Shown: positions 7,289 to 14,341 of the stretch, one piece after another
Position numbering within the stretch: position 1 is the first letter of the stretch
Layout: every line of letters begins with the position of its first letter
Assembly (NCBI GenBank): GCA_001724315.1
Contig: MEEC01000030.1
Coordinates: 1 to 16,235 of the forward strand
Origin: Lautropia sp. SCN 70-15
Lineage (GTDB): Bacteria; Pseudomonadota; Gammaproteobacteria; Burkholderiales; Burkholderiaceae_E
Direction of reading: 5' to 3'
DNA: 16,235 nt
Program-made: the position numbers and the translations under genes
Notes under the pieces: model-generated
The model's input: only the letters and a program-made list of their open reading frames with translations
What the model was told of the DNA's origin: nothing
Database searches by the model: none

Positions 7289-9151
7289 TCAGAACCATTC
7301 GTCGCGCATCGCGAGCGTGGTGGTGTCGAGCGAGTCGAGCAGATCGAGCATCGGCTGCACCCGCGGCAGCTCCCAGCGCATGAACCAGCGGGCCGCCTGC
7401 AGCTTGCCCTGGTAGAAATCGCGATCGGCGGCCGGCAGCCCATCGCCTCCGGCCGACAAGGCAGCCTGCGCCGCCAGCGCCTGCTCGAGCCAGACCCAGG
7501 CGATCACCCAGTGGCCGAAGGCCTCCAGGAACACGCTGGCATTGGCGAGCGTGACGTCGAGGTCGCCCGCACCGTACAGCCGCGACACCGTGGCCGCGAT
7601 CCGCTCGCCGGTCTGCGACACCGCATGGCCGGCAGCCAGCCACTCCTCGCCCGCCTCGGCCGCCCGGCCGGTGGTCTGATGCACCCGTTGTGCGAAGGCC
7701 GAAAGCAATGCGCCATCGTGCAGCCGCACCTTGCGGCCCAACAGGTCCAGGCCCTGGATGCCGTGCGTGCCCTCGTGGATCGGATTGAGCCGGTTGTCGC
7801 GATAGTGCTGCTCGACGTTGTAGTCGCGGGTGTAGCCGTAGCCGCCGTGGACCTGGATGGCCAGGCTGTTGGCCTCCAGGCACCACTGCGAGGGCCAGCT
7901 CTTGCAGATCGGCGTGAGCAGTTCGAGCAGCGCGTGCGCGCGGCCGCGCTCGGCGTCGTCGGGGTGCGTGCGCTCGTCGTCGATCAGGCGCGCGCAGAAC
8001 AGGTTCAGCGCCAGCGCGCCCTCGACCCAGGCCTTCTGCGCGAGCAGCATCCGGCGCACGTCGGCATGCTCGACGATCGGCACCTGCGGCGCCGACGGGT
8101 CCTTGCCCTGCGGCGGCCGGCCCTGCGGCCGGTTGCGCGCGTAGTCCAGCGCGTGCAGGTAGCCGGTGTAGCCGAGCATCGTCGCGCCCAGGCCCACGCC
8201 GATGCGCGCCTCGTTCATCATGTGGAACATGCAGGCCAGCCCCTTGCCGGGCTCGCCGACCAGCCAGCCGACCGCGCCGCCCTGCCCGCCGGGGCGGAAC
8301 TTGCCTTCGCCGAAGTTGAGCAGCGTGTTGGTCGTGCCGCGATAGCCCATCTTGTGGTTCAGGCCGGCCAGCACGACGTCGTTGCGCTCGCCCAGCGAGC
8401 CGTCGTCGTTCAGCAGCACCTTGGGCACCAGGAACAGCGAGATGCCCTTGACGCCGGGCACCGGCTTGCCGTCCGGCCCCGGGATCTTGGCCAGCACCAG
8501 ATGCACGATGTTCTCGGAAAGGTCCTGCTCGCCGCCCGAGATCCACATCTTGTTGCCGAACAGCCGGTAGCTGCCGTCGGCCTGCGGCTCGGCGCGGGTG
8601 CGGATGTCCGACAGCGAGGAGCCGGCCTGCGGCTCGGACAGGCACATCGTGCCGAAGAACCGCCCTGCCATCATCGGCCGCACCCAGCGTTCGACCTGCT
8701 CGGGCGTGCCGTGCGCGAGCAGCAGGTTGGCGTTGCCGATGGTGAGGAAGGGGTAGCCGGAGGCCGCCACGCTCGCGCCCTTGAACCAGGCGAAGCAGGC
8801 CTTCTCGACCAGGCAGGGCAGCTGCATGCCGCCGAGCTCGTAGTCCTGGCCGGCCGCCATCAGGCCGGCGTCGCAGAAGACCTTCAGCGCCGCCTTCAAC
8901 TCCGCAGGGGTGTGCACCCGCTCGCCGTCGAAGGTGGGCTCGTTCAGGTCGAGCAGGCGGTTGATCGGGTAGAAGTGCTCGGTCGCGATCTTCTGGCAGG
9001 TGTCGAGCGCCGCGTCGAAGGTCTCGCGCGAGTGGTCGGCGTAGCGCTCGCGCCCGGTGAGCGCCTCGGCGCGCAGCCACTCGTAGAGGAGGAAGTCCAG
9101 GTCGCGTCGCGACAGGATCCTGGAGGGAACGGGAATGCCGGCCTTGGCCAT
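7289..9151 (-). CDS. Acyl-CoA dehydrogenase, DmdC/FadE5-type long form
   Basis: A 620-residue FAD-dependent acyl-CoA dehydrogenase, which makes the 2,3-double bond in acyl-CoA and passes electrons to ETF. It is much longer than the usual 380-400 residues because it has an N-terminal segment (1-70) and a C-terminal helical domain (about 480-620), as in the DmdC and FadE5 group. Blocks seen are CLSEPQAGSS (170-179), KMWISGGEQDLSENIVH (201-217), HGGYGYTRDY (435-444) and IHEGTHGIQ (458-466), where Glu460 is the expected catalytic base. The start chosen is ATG 9149-9151 (MAKAGIPVP), where family similarity begins. An in-frame ATG at 9200-9202 would add 17 residues but lies inside a hairpin. Neither has a good Shine-Dalgarno. 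It stands with the hydratase/dehydrogenase and thiolase genes and supplies the first beta-oxidation step. The substrate could be short, branched or aromatic acyl-CoA. Confidence 0.93.
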   Translation of the reverse strand: MAKAGIPVPSRILSRRDLDFLLYEWLRAEALTGRERYADHSRETFDAALDTCQKIATEHFYPINRLLDLNEPTFDGERVHTPAELKAALKVFCDAGLMAAGQDYELGGMQLPCLVEKACFAWFKGASVAASGYPFLTIGNANLLLAHGTPEQVERWVRPMMAGRFFGTMCLSEPQAGSSLSDIRTRAEPQADGSYRLFGNKMWISGGEQDLSENIVHLVLAKIPGPDGKPVPGVKGISLFLVPKVLLNDDGSLGERNDVVLAGLNHKMGYRGTTNTLLNFGEGKFRPGGQGGAVGWLVGEPGKGLACMFHMMNEARIGVGLGATMLGYTGYLHALDYARNRPQGRPPQGKDPSAPQVPIVEHADVRRMLLAQKAWVEGALALNLFCARLIDDERTHPDDAERGRAHALLELLTPICKSWPSQWCLEANSLAIQVHGGYGYTRDYNVEQHYRDNRLNPIHEGTHGIQGLDLLGRKVRLHDGALLSAFAQRVHQTTGRAAEAGEEWLAAGHAVSQTGERIAATVSRLYGAGDLDVTLANASVFLEAFGHWVIAWVWLEQALAAQAALSAGGDGLPAADRDFYQGKLQAARWFMRWELPRVQPMLDLLDSLDTTTLAMRDEWF

Positions 9152-9198
9152 CTTGGTCTGCCCGTGAGTAGTGCTGAGCGATCGTGCTGAGCGAAACG

Positions 9199-9226
9199 GC
9201 ATCGGGGCCGCGACGGGCCCCGATGC
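9199..9226. other. Perfect 11-bp inverted repeat upstream of the dehydrogenase gene
   Basis: GCATCGGGGCC (9199-9209), 6-nt loop, GGCCCCGATGC (9216-9226). It lies in the 138-bp gap between the thiolase stop and the dehydrogenase start, 48 nt upstream of the chosen ATG. On the - strand only a short CCGTTTCGC follows, so it lacks a proper U tract. It could be a pause or terminator, an RNA-stabilising hairpin, or a dyad operator. Confidence 0.5.
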
Positions 9227-9240
9227 GGGTGCGGCCGCTC

Positions 9241-9261
9241 GCGGCCTCGGGGCGAGGCCGC
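9241..9261. other. Perfect 9-bp inverted repeat after the thiolase gene
   Basis: GCGGCCTCG, loop GGG, CGAGGCCGC. It is 28 nt beyond the thiolase stop on the transcribed strand and 14 nt before the next hairpin. No T run follows. The two hairpins together probably form a stable intercistronic RNA structure, and partial termination here is possible. Confidence 0.5.
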
Positions 9262-9289
9262 AAGCAGCCTCGCCGTCGAGCGCCGGAAA

Positions 9290-10468
9290 TCAGGCGATCT
9301 CGAACAGCCCGGCCGCGCCCATGCCGCCGCCGATGCACATCGTGACCACCGCCCACTTGCCGCCGCGCCGCTTGCCCTCGATCAGCGCGTGGCCGGTCAG
9401 CCGCTGGCCGCTCACGCCGTAGGGGTGGCCGACCGCGATCGCGCCGCCGTTCACGTTGAGCTTCTCGGCAGGGATGCCCAGCTTGTCGCGGCAGTAGAGC
9501 ACCTGCACCGCGAAGGCCTCGTTCAGTTCCCAGATGTCGATGTCCTCGACCTTCAGCCCGGCGCGCGCCAGCAGCTTGGGCACCGCGAAGACCGGGCCGA
9601 TGCCCATCTCGTCGGGCTCGCAGCCAGCCACCGCGAAGCCGCGGAAGTAGCCGAGCGGCTTCAGGCCCTTCTTTTCGGCCAGCTTGGCGTCCATCACCAC
9701 GCAGGCGCCCGCGCCGTCGGAGAACTGGCTGGCGTTGCCGGCCGCGATCACCCCGCCGGGCAGCGCCGAGCGGATCTGCGAAACGGCCTCGTAGGTCGTG
9801 CCCTCGCGCCGGCCCTCGTCGTCGGACAGCGTGACCTCCTTCGTGCCGAGCTGGCCGGTGGCCTTGTCGGCCACCGCCATCTTCACGGTGATCGGGACGA
9901 TCTCGTCCTTGAACTTACCGGTTGCCGCCGCCGCGCAGGCCCGCTGCTGGCTCTGCACGCCGTACTCGTCCATCCGCTCGCGCGGGATGTTGTAGCGCTT
10001 GGCCACCATTTCGGCGGTCTGCAGCATGGGCCAGTAGACCTCGGGCTTGGTCTTCATCAGGCCCTTGTCGCGGATCATGTGCATGTTCATCTCGTTCTGA
10101 ACGCACGAGATGGACTCGACGCCGCCGGCCACGTACACGTCGGCCTCGCCGGCGATGACCCGCTGGGCGGCCATCGCGATCGTCTGCAGGCCCGACGAGC
10201 AGAAGCGGTTGATGGTCACGCCCGACACGGTGATCGGGCAGCCGGCGGCCAGCGCGATCTGCCGCGCGATGTTCGAACCGGTGGCGCCCTCGGGGTTGGC
10301 GCAGCCCATCAGGACGTCCTCGACCTCGCCCGGCTCGATGCCGGCGCGCTCGATGGCCGCGCGCACCGCGTGGCCGCCCATCGTGGCGCCGTGGGTCATG
10401 TTCAGCGCGCCGCGCCAGGATTTCGCGAGGCCGGTCCGCGCGGTGGATACGATCACTGCTTCACGCAT
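9290..10468 (-). CDS. Thiolase (acetyl-CoA C-acyltransferase)
   Basis: A 392-residue thiolase, the standard length. It would cleave 3-ketoacyl-CoA with CoA to acetyl-CoA and a shortened acyl-CoA, the last beta-oxidation step, or run in reverse. Catalytic residues are Cys90 in NRFCSSGLQ (nucleophile), His348 in VGHPYG and Cys378 in CIGGGMG; NEAFA is at 316-320. The usual GHPLGASG reads GHPYGVSG, a small variation beside the active site that may bear on acyl specificity. The ATG at 10466-10468 has an AAGGAA Shine-Dalgarno with good spacing. It follows the hydratase/dehydrogenase gene by 76 nt containing a strong hairpin, and the acyl-CoA dehydrogenase comes next. The context fits degradation rather than polyhydroxyalkanoate synthesis, since no phaB or phaC is nearby in the window. 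Confidence 0.95.
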   Translation of the reverse strand: MREAVIVSTARTGLAKSWRGALNMTHGATMGGHAVRAAIERAGIEPGEVEDVLMGCANPEGATGSNIARQIALAAGCPITVSGVTINRFCSSGLQTIAMAAQRVIAGEADVYVAGGVESISCVQNEMNMHMIRDKGLMKTKPEVYWPMLQTAEMVAKRYNIPRERMDEYGVQSQQRACAAAATGKFKDEIVPITVKMAVADKATGQLGTKEVTLSDDEGRREGTTYEAVSQIRSALPGGVIAAGNASQFSDGAGACVVMDAKLAEKKGLKPLGYFRGFAVAGCEPDEMGIGPVFAVPKLLARAGLKVEDIDIWELNEAFAVQVLYCRDKLGIPAEKLNVNGGAIAVGHPYGVSGQRLTGHALIEGKRRGGKWAVVTMCIGGGMGAAGLFEIA

Positions 10469-10490
10469 CTTGGATTCCTTTGTCTTCGGT

Positions 10491-10513
10491 GCCGCGGCGG
10501 CGCGCGCCGCGGC
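10491..10513. other. Strong intercistronic hairpin before the thiolase gene
   Basis: GCCGCGGCG (10491-10499), 5-nt loop GCGCG, CGCCGCGGC (10505-10513): a perfect 9-bp, all-GC stem in the 76-nt gap between two - strand genes. It ends 22 nt before the thiolase ATG, leaving the Shine-Dalgarno free. There is no T tract. It may stabilise the thiolase mRNA end after processing or tune expression between the two genes. Confidence 0.5.
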
Positions 10514-10544
10514 GTTCGTCGAGTTTCGTTCGTTCGGTCGGGGC

Positions 10545-12638
10545 TCAGCCGTTGAAGCTCTTGCCTTCGGCGGCCAGCTTCGCGAGCAGCGGCGCCGGCG
10601 TCCAGAACGACGGGTCGCCGTGCGGGTTGGCCGCGAAGTCCTGCATCCGGTTGACCACGTTGTACAGGCCGTACATGTCGGCGTAGAGCATCGGGCCGCC
10701 GCGGAACAGCGGGAAGCCGTAGCCGGTCAGGTAGATCATGTCGATGTCCGAGGCGCGCATCGCGATGCCTTCCTCGAGGATCCTGGCGCCCTCGTTGACC
10801 AGCGCGAAGACCAGCCGGTGCACGATCTCGTCGTCGGACAGCTTGCGCGGCTCGAGCCCGAGCTCCTTGCGGTGCTCCTCGATCAGCTTGTCGACCACCG
10901 GATCGGGGATCGCGTCGCGCTTGCCCGGCTCGTAGCGGTAGAAGCCCGCGCCGGTCTTCTGGCCGAAGCGGCCCAGTTCGCAGATCTTGTCGGCGATCTT
11001 CGGGTACTTCATGTCGGGGCGCTCGACGTAGCGGCGCTTGCGGATGTACCAGCCCACGTCGTTGCCGGCCAGGTCGCTCATCCGGAACGGACCCATCGCG
11101 AAGCCGAACTTCTCGATGGCGCGGTCGACCTGCTGCGGGCTGGCGCCCTCCTCGACCATGTAGCCGGCCTGCCGGCTGTACTGCTCGATCATCCGGTTGC
11201 CGATGAAGCCGTCGCACACGCCCGACACCACGCCGGTCTTGCGGATGGTCTTGGACAGCGCCAGCGTGGTGGCCAGCACGTCCTTGGCGGTCTTCTCGCC
11301 GCGCACGATCTCGAGCAGCTTCATCACGTTGGCCGGCGAGAAGAAGTGCGTGCCGATGACGTCCTGCGGGCGCTTGGTGAAGGCCGCGATCTGGTTCACG
11401 TCGAGCGTGGAGGTGTTGGTGGCCAGGATCGCGCCGGGCTTCATCACCTCGTCGAGCTTGCGGAACACCTGCTCCTTGACCGGCATGTCCTCGAAGACCG
11501 CCTCGACCACGATGTCGGCCTGGCCGATGTCGTCGTAGGACAGCGTGGGCGCGATCAGCGACATCCGCTTCTCGACGTCGTCCAGGGTCATGCGGCCCTT
11601 CTTCGCCGAGTTCTCGTAGTTCTTGCGGATCGTGGCCAGGCCGCGATCGAGCGCCTCCTGCTTCATCTCGAGCAGCTTGACCGGGATGCCGGCGTTCACG
11701 AAGTTCATCGCGATGCCGCCGCCCATCGTGCCGGCGCCGATGACCGCGGCCGACTTGATCGCCCGCAGCGGCGTGTCGGCCGGCACGTCCGGCACCTTGC
11801 TGGCCGCGCGCTCGCCGAAGAAAGCGTGACGCAGCGCCTTCGATTCGGGGGTCTGGACCAGGTGCAGGAAGAGCTCGCGCTCGCGCGCCATGCCCTGCTC
11901 GAAGGGCAGCTTGACGGCGGCCTGGATCGCCTCGACGCAGGCGGCCGGCGCCGGGAAGTTCTTCGCCACCGACTTGGCGGTGTTCAGCGAGAACTGCAGG
12001 AAGGCCTCGGCGTCCTCGTGCTCGATCTTCAGGTCGCGCACCTTGGGCAGGCCGCGGTTCTCGGCCACGGCCTTGCGCGCGAAGGCGACCGCCGCCTCGG
12101 TGACGTCGCCCTCGACGATCTCGTCGAAGAGCTTCGTGCCCTTGAACTTCTCGGACTTGACCGGCGCGCCCGAGACGATCATGTTGGTCGCCATCTCGAG
12201 CGGCACCACGCGCGGCAGGCGCTGCGTGCCGCCCGCGCCGGGCAGGATGCCGAGCTTGACCTCGGGCAGCGCGATCTGCGCGCCGGTGGCCGTCACGCGG
12301 AAGTGGCAGCCGAGCGCAAGCTCCAGGCCGCCGCCCATCGCCACGCTGTGGATCGCGGCCACGACCGGCTTGGCCGAGCCCTCGATCGCACGGATCACCG
12401 TGTGCAGCGTCGGCTCGGCGAGCGCCGCCGGCGTGTTGAACTCGCGGATGTCGGCGCCGCCCGAGAAAGCCTTGCCGGCCCCGGTGATCACGATCGCCTT
12501 GACCGCGGAATCGGCCTGCGCCCGGCGCAGGCCTTCGATGATGCCGGTGCGCAGGCCGTGACCGAGGCCGTTGACCGGCGGATTGTTCATGGTGATCACG
12601 GCGACTTCGCCGTGGGTGGCGTACTGGGCTTGGCTCAT
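10545..12638 (-). CDS. Enoyl-CoA hydratase/3-hydroxyacyl-CoA dehydrogenase fusion (FadB/FadJ-like)
   Basis: A 697-residue bifunctional beta-oxidation enzyme. The N-terminal crotonase domain (about 1-190) has SGGADI (59-64), GGGLELALG (102-110) and PEVKLGILPGAGG (125-137), so both catalytic Glu (106 and 126) are present. The NAD-binding domain starts at GAGTMGGG (301-308). The dehydrogenase His-Glu pair is probably His431 in GTHFFSPAN and Glu443 in LLEIVRG, and C-terminal 3-hydroxyacyl-CoA dehydrogenase repeats fill 480-690. It hydrates trans-2-enoyl-CoA and then oxidises the 3-hydroxyacyl-CoA with NAD. It is shorter than E. coli FadB/FadJ (about 715-730). The start is ATG 12636-12638 by domain homology; the open frame extends 76 codons upstream through the intergenic gap without similarity. 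The Shine-Dalgarno is weak. It is the first gene of the catabolic block and lies behind a palindrome. Confidence 0.95.
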   Translation of the reverse strand: MSQAQYATHGEVAVITMNNPPVNGLGHGLRTGIIEGLRRAQADSAVKAIVITGAGKAFSGGADIREFNTPAALAEPTLHTVIRAIEGSAKPVVAAIHSVAMGGGLELALGCHFRVTATGAQIALPEVKLGILPGAGGTQRLPRVVPLEMATNMIVSGAPVKSEKFKGTKLFDEIVEGDVTEAAVAFARKAVAENRGLPKVRDLKIEHEDAEAFLQFSLNTAKSVAKNFPAPAACVEAIQAAVKLPFEQGMARERELFLHLVQTPESKALRHAFFGERAASKVPDVPADTPLRAIKSAAVIGAGTMGGGIAMNFVNAGIPVKLLEMKQEALDRGLATIRKNYENSAKKGRMTLDDVEKRMSLIAPTLSYDDIGQADIVVEAVFEDMPVKEQVFRKLDEVMKPGAILATNTSTLDVNQIAAFTKRPQDVIGTHFFSPANVMKLLEIVRGEKTAKDVLATTLALSKTIRKTGVVSGVCDGFIGNRMIEQYSRQAGYMVEEGASPQQVDRAIEKFGFAMGPFRMSDLAGNDVGWYIRKRRYVERPDMKYPKIADKICELGRFGQKTGAGFYRYEPGKRDAIPDPVVDKLIEEHRKELGLEPRKLSDDEIVHRLVFALVNEGARILEEGIAMRASDIDMIYLTGYGFPLFRGGPMLYADMYGLYNVVNRMQDFAANPHGDPSFWTPAPLLAKLAAEGKSFNG

Positions 12639-12700
12639 GCGTAAATCCCGAGTCAGGTTGAAGACGGTGTGCTGGGTCGGGACGGGCTCTTGCTGTCGGA

Positions 12701-12722
12701 AAAACGAACGCCCGTTCGATTT
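12701..12722. promoter_or_regulatory. 22-bp near-perfect palindrome, candidate operator
   Basis: Arms AAAACGAACG (12701-12710) and CGTTCGATTT (12713-12722), separated by CC, pair at 9 of 10 positions; the inner CGAACG/CGTTCG is perfect. The centre is 73 bp upstream of the ATG of the hydratase/dehydrogenase gene, in the only sizeable gap before the catabolic block. Spaced palindromes of this form are typical of TetR-type repressors, a class that includes known fatty-acid catabolism regulators in proteobacteria. No regulator gene lies in the window, so the partner protein is inferred. Confidence 0.5.
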
Positions 12723-12724
12723 AT

Positions 12725-12730
12725 GGTCAA
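12725..12730 (-). promoter_or_regulatory. Possible -35 element next to the palindrome
   Basis: The - strand reads TTGACC directly before the palindrome, close to the sigma-70 consensus TTGACA. Seventeen bases downstream the sequence is TCGTTT, a poor -10. If used, the palindrome would fill the promoter spacer, an ideal place for repression. The weak -10 keeps confidence low. Confidence 0.25.
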
Positions 12731-12736
12731 AAAAAA
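12729..12736 (-). other. T8 run downstream of livF
   Basis: The - strand carries eight consecutive T about 95 nt past the livF stop, rare in such GC-rich DNA. The bases just before it do not form a convincing stem. The nearest GC hairpin (GCCGGC arms at 12783-12788 and 12795-12800) is about 47 nt earlier. It may be a vestigial terminator tail, an UP-like or curved element for the next promoter, or neither. Confidence 0.3.
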
Positions 12737-12831
12737 GCGGGTGCCGAGAACCATCAAGTGTAACGCGCGATCCCTCCCTTCCGCCGGCAACCACGCCGGC
12801 TTTCGGGACGCTCGCGCGCCAGGCTTCACAC

Positions 12832-13536
12832 CTAGACCTCCAGCCACTCCTGGCGGATCCGGGCATTGCCCCTCAGCTCCTCGGGCGTCCCCTCGAACAC
12901 GATGTGGCCGTGGCCCATCACGTAGACCCGCTGCGAGATGTCGAGCGCGATCGCGAGCTTCTGCTCGACCAGCAGCACCGAGATGCCGCGGTTCTTGAGC
13001 TCCTTCAGGTACTCGCCGACCAGCTCGACGATCTTGGGCGCCAGCCCCTCGGTGGGCTCGTCGATCATGATCAGGTCCGGGTCACCCATCAACGTGCGGC
13101 ACAGCGTGAGCATCTGCTGCTCGCCGCCCGACAGCACGCCGGCCTGCGTGTGCTGGCGCTCCTTGAGCCGCGGGAACATCCGGTACATGTCGTCGAAGCT
13201 CCAGCGGCCCGGCGAGCGGCCCTTGAGCCCGAGCACCAGGTTTTGCTCGACGGTCAGCGCGGGGAAGATGTCGCGCGCCTCGGGCACGTAGCCCAGGCCC
13301 TTGTGGGCGATCTGGTAGGGCTTGAGCCCGAGGATCGGCTCGCCCTTGAATTTCACCGTGCCGGTGCCCTCGACCAGCCCCATGACGGTCTTCACGGTGG
13401 TCGAACGCCCGACCCCGTTGCGCCCCAGGAGACTGACGATCTCGCCCTTGCGCACGACCATGTCGACGCCGTGCAGCACGTGGCTCTTGCCGTAGTAGGC
13501 GTGGAGGTCCTGGACTTCGAGAATCGCTTCAGACAT
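12832..13536 (-). CDS. livF: Branched-chain amino acid-type ABC transporter ATPase LivF, variant Walker A
   Basis: A 234-residue ATP-binding subunit of a Liv/HAAT-type uptake system, acting on the cytoplasmic face with LivG and the LivH/LivM permeases. Seen in order: Walker A-like GRNGVGRST (38-46), LivF-type YVPEAR (83-88), signature LSGGEQQ (135-141), Walker B LIMIDE (155-160) and LVEQ (189-192). The Walker A Lys is replaced by Arg44 (codon at 13405-13407, read CGT), an unusual change in a residue that contacts ATP phosphates. E in place of the Q-loop Gln and Q in place of the H-loop His are normal for LivF. Length matches the family. The ATG at 13534-13536 is 12 nt after the livG stop. The transported substrate cannot be told; amino acids, amides, or aromatic and dicarboxylic acids are all known for this family. 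The neighbouring catabolic genes suggest an organic acid. Confidence 0.93.
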   Translation of the reverse strand: MSEAILEVQDLHAYYGKSHVLHGVDMVVRKGEIVSLLGRNGVGRSTTVKTVMGLVEGTGTVKFKGEPILGLKPYQIAHKGLGYVPEARDIFPALTVEQNLVLGLKGRSPGRWSFDDMYRMFPRLKERQHTQAGVLSGGEQQMLTLCRTLMGDPDLIMIDEPTEGLAPKIVELVGEYLKELKNRGISVLLVEQKLAIALDISQRVYVMGHGHIVFEGTPEELRGNARIRQEWLEV

Positions 13537-13548
13537 GTTCGGCCCGCG

Positions 13549-14319
13549 TCAGGCTTCGGCGAGCGTGGTGCCCAGGTAGGCTTCCTGGACCGCACGGTTG
13601 GATTTGATGCCGGCCGGCGCGTCGGTGGCGATCACCTCGCCGTAGACGACCACCGAGATCCGGTCGGCCAGGCCGAAGACCACGCTCATGTCGTGTTCGA
13701 CCATGACCAGCGTCTTGCCCTCGGTGACCCGGGAGATCAGCTCGACCGCGTGGTCGGATTCCGACCGGCTCATGCCCGCGGTGGGCTCGTCCAGGAGGAT
13801 CACGTCGGCGCCGCCGGCGATGGTGATGCCGATCTCGAGCGCGCGCTGCTCGGCGTAGGTGAGCAGGCCGGCCTGGGTGTCCCGCCGGTTCTGCAAGCCG
13901 ATGCGCTGGAGGATGTCCTCGGCGCGCTCGGCCGCGTCGGCCAGCTTCGAGAGCCGGTGCCAGAACGAGTAGCGGTAGCCCAGCGCGTAGAGCGTGGCGC
14001 AGCGGATGTTCTCGAACACCGACATCCGGTGAAAGATGTTGGTGATCTGGAAGCTGCGCGAGAGCCCGCGCCGGTTGATCTCGAAGGGCTTGAGCCCGGT
14101 GATGTCCTGCCCGTTCAGTTCGATCTTGCCGGAGCTCACCGGAAAGCGCCCCGAGATCAGGTTGAACAGCGTGGACTTCCCGGCGCCGTTGGGCCCGATC
14201 ACCGCGTGGCGCTCGCCCTTGCGGATGTCGAGGTTCACGCCCCGGATGATCTCGGTCTTGCCGAAGCTCTTGCGCACGTCGGCGAGCCTGAGCGCGGACT
14301 GGTTCGAAGTGGTGTTCAT
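13549..14319 (-). CDS. livG: Branched-chain amino acid-type ABC transporter ATPase LivG, variant signature motif
   Basis: A 256-residue ATPase, normal for LivG. It has an intact Walker A GPNGAGKST (42-50, Lys48), Q-loop Gln91 in RSFQITN, Walker B ILLDEP (174-179) and H-loop His209 in VEHD. The signature reads LTYAEQR (153-159), where LivG usually has L-x-Y-G-[DE]-Q-R, so a key Gly is Ala156 (codon at 13852-13854, read GCC). The start is ATG 14317-14319 with an AGGGAAG Shine-Dalgarno directly upstream; the frame is open 58 codons further but overlaps livM without similarity. It lies 22 nt after livM and 12 nt before livF, clearly one operon. It couples ATP hydrolysis to import through LivH/LivM. 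Together with the LivF change, only one of the two ATP sites looks consensus. Confidence 0.95.
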   Translation of the reverse strand: MNTTSNQSALRLADVRKSFGKTEIIRGVNLDIRKGERHAVIGPNGAGKSTLFNLISGRFPVSSGKIELNGQDITGLKPFEINRRGLSRSFQITNIFHRMSVFENIRCATLYALGYRYSFWHRLSKLADAAERAEDILQRIGLQNRRDTQAGLLTYAEQRALEIGITIAGGADVILLDEPTAGMSRSESDHAVELISRVTEGKTLVMVEHDMSVVFGLADRISVVVYGEVIATDAPAGIKSNRAVQEAYLGTTLAEA

Positions 14320-14341
14320 CTTCCCTGTACCCCGGTCACCC

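Noticed and set aside
7192..7443. N-terminal extension of the SDR at 6415-7191
   Set aside because: The 84 extra codons overlap the dehydrogenase gene and translate the 27-bp tandem repeat; the SDR fold starts at the chosen ATG, which has its own GGAG.
6797..9190. Long + strand open frame opposite the acyl-CoA dehydrogenase
   Set aside because: Same reason: composition and lack of motifs show it is the complement of a real gene.
9152..9202. Longer start (ATG 9200-9202) for the acyl-CoA dehydrogenase
   Set aside because: It adds 17 residues without family similarity and has no Shine-Dalgarno; the downstream ATG matches where homologues begin. Not fully excluded.
9199..9261. Calling the paired hairpins intrinsic terminators
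   Set aside because: No U tract follows either stem on the transcribed strand, and the next gene is in the same orientation and pathway.
10110..12644. Very long + strand open frame opposite the hydratase/dehydrogenase gene
   Set aside because: It mirrors a well-supported - strand gene; its translation is rich in His, Arg, Asp and Ala with no recognisable domain, the usual antisense shadow in GC-rich DNA.
12639..12866. N-terminal extension of the hydratase/dehydrogenase into the intergenic gap
   Set aside because: The added 76 residues show no family similarity and would run through the palindrome and into the end of livF.
12832..13536. LivF as a decaying pseudogene because of the Walker A change
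   Set aside because: The frame is intact and full length, the signature and Walker B are perfect, and the E and Q at the Q-loop and H-loop positions are normal for LivF.
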